This document shows positions 63,284 through 64,000 of a DNA stretch of 64,000 bases, piece after piece. The translations under genes and the position numbers were made by a program. The notes below the pieces were generated by a model. It was not told the DNA's origin and made no database searches. It worked only from the letters and a program-made list of their open reading frames with translations. This DNA comes from an uncultured Bacteroidales bacterium (GTDB lineage Bacteria > Bacteroidota > Bacteroidia > Bacteroidales > Bacteroidaceae), in NCBI GenBank assembly GCA_949297215.1, contig CASFRV010000010.1, forward strand, positions 1 through 64,000, in the 5' to 3' direction. The first letter of the stretch is position 1. The number at the start of each line of letters is the position of its first letter.

Positions 63284-64000
63284 ATGAACATCCTGCATAC
63301 TGCCGACTGGCACCTGGGCAACATCTTCCACGGCCACGACCGCACGGCCGAACACCGCCACTTTCTCGACTGGCTGCTCGGCGTGCTGCGCGAACGCAAG
63401 CCCGACGCCCTCATCGTGGCGGGCGACGTGTTCGACTCGCCCAACCCCTCGGCCGCGGCCGAACGGCTTTTCTACGACTTTCTGGAAGCTGCCACCGAGG
63501 CGGTCGACGGTTTGCAGGTGGTGGTGACGGCGGGCAACCACGACTCGGCCGGCCGCCTCGAAGCACCGGCCGCCCTGCTCGAACGACACCATATATATAT
63601 AAGAGGAGTGGTGCGCCGCACGGAGAAGGACGAGCCCGACCTGGCGCGCCACATCATCCCCCTGGGACGGCGCGAGAGCGACGAGGCGACCTGCGTGTGC
63701 TTTGCCCTGCCCTATCTGCGCTCGTCCGACTATCCCGCCGGCCTCTCGGCCGAGGAGGGGCTGCGCCACTTCTTCGACAGCCTGTGGCGCACGCTGAAAA
63801 AGAGCGACTACCGCGGACTGCCCGTGGTGGTGGCGGCCCACTTCTACGCAGCGGGGGCCGACATCTGCGAAAGCGAACACAGCGAGCGCCTCGTCGTGGG
63901 CGGACAGGACGCCGTGGCCGCCGACGTGACGGGCCGGGCGGCCTACGTGGCGCTGGGCCACATCCACAAGGCGCAGCGCGTCGACGAGGGGACGACGTGG
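63284..64000 (+). CDS. sbcD: Exonuclease subunit SbcD (partial, runs off the window)
   Basis: The first 239 residues are present. The Mre11-type phosphoesterase motifs are HTADWHLG (residues 5-12), VAGDVFDSP, AGNHDS and LGHIHKAQ near the truncated end. With SbcC, usually encoded next, it forms a nuclease that opens hairpin DNA and trims blocked ends. An AT-rich stretch (63589-63605) coding for HHIYIRG lies inside the gene and matches the recurring TATATATAA motif seen in intergenic regions. Confidence 0.93.
   Translation, partial: MNILHTADWHLGNIFHGHDRTAEHRHFLDWLLGVLRERKPDALIVAGDVFDSPNPSAAAERLFYDFLEAATEAVDGLQVVVTAGNHDSAGRLEAPAALLERHHIYIRGVVRRTEKDEPDLARHIIPLGRRESDEATCVCFALPYLRSSDYPAGLSAEEGLRHFFDSLWRTLKKSDYRGLPVVVAAHFYAAGADICESEHSERLVVGGQDAVAADVTGRAAYVALGHIHKAQRVDEGTTW

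Overview
The window is about 62-63% G+C and reads as a chromosomal segment of a high-GC Bacteroidales species, most likely Prevotellaceae. Three kinds of evidence point there: type IX secretion (T9SS) components (PorZ-like and PorW-like) together with proteins ending in T9SS-type sorting domains; promoters that repeatedly show the Bacteroidetes -7 element TAnnTTTG, sometimes with TTTG about 20 bases upstream; and the gene families present (DUF4876, DUF6850-type barrel, HmuY-like lipoprotein, DUF3109, DUF4595-like lipoprotein, YitT, a biosynthetic-type SpeA, RecJ next to RecQ). The species cannot be fixed from the sequence alone.

Layout. 1-8.3 kb: on the minus strand, leuS, yitT-like, a fucosyltransferase-like gene, rdgB and porZ run as one tight operon, followed by HU with its own promoter. 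8.4-9.4 kb: a lone, lower-GC YhcG/PDDEXK-nuclease-like gene. 10.1-22.0 kb: one plus-strand locus holding a TonB-dependent receptor, a DUF4876 lipoprotein, a DUF6850-like barrel, two tandem C25 (gingipain-like) peptidases with HEAT-like tails, a papain-like C1 peptidase and a short HmuY-like lipoprotein. This looks like a protease-coupled uptake system. 22.6-25.0 kb: a lipoprotein, a HAD 5'-nucleotidase and an overlapping NADAR-like gene, all minus. 25.1-31.3 kb: topA, aroK, speA, ung and DUF3109. 31.3-33.0 kb: a three-gene HipB-HipS-HipT toxin-antitoxin locus framed on both sides by paired operators. 33.0-34.1 kb: a divergent HxlR/cupin pair. 34.2-39.4 kb: a leucine operon (leuA, a small membrane protein, leuC, leuD, leuB) preceded by a Leu-rich leader peptide. 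39.4-43.3 kb: a repeat-rich, lower-GC stretch with a candidate structured RNA, a small unknown gene and an MBG-repeat surface protein. 43.7-49.0 kb: recJ, recQ, a metallophosphoesterase lipoprotein and an outer-membrane-like protein. 49.1-54.6 kb (minus): aroA, a small membrane protein, a metal ABC permease and porW. 54.8-57.5 kb: a GH2 beta-galactosidase broken by two single-base frameshifts. 57.8-64 kb: prmC, a 1.2-kb repeat-dense gap, a large surface protein and the start of sbcD.

The most unusual content is non-coding. A dispersed intergenic element of about 350 bp occurs four times (near 9.7, 22.3, 39.6 and 58.8 kb). Each copy carries an internal terminator-like hairpin and three 21-bp units built around CCATGG-like palindromes. 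Other points of interest are the protease/HmuY uptake locus, the mirrored Hip operators, the alternative-pairing RNA at 40.2-40.6 kb, the leu leader peptide, the NADAR/HAD overlap, and a recurring TATATATAANAAGG motif. I saw no rRNA, tRNA, CRISPR array or intact insertion sequence.
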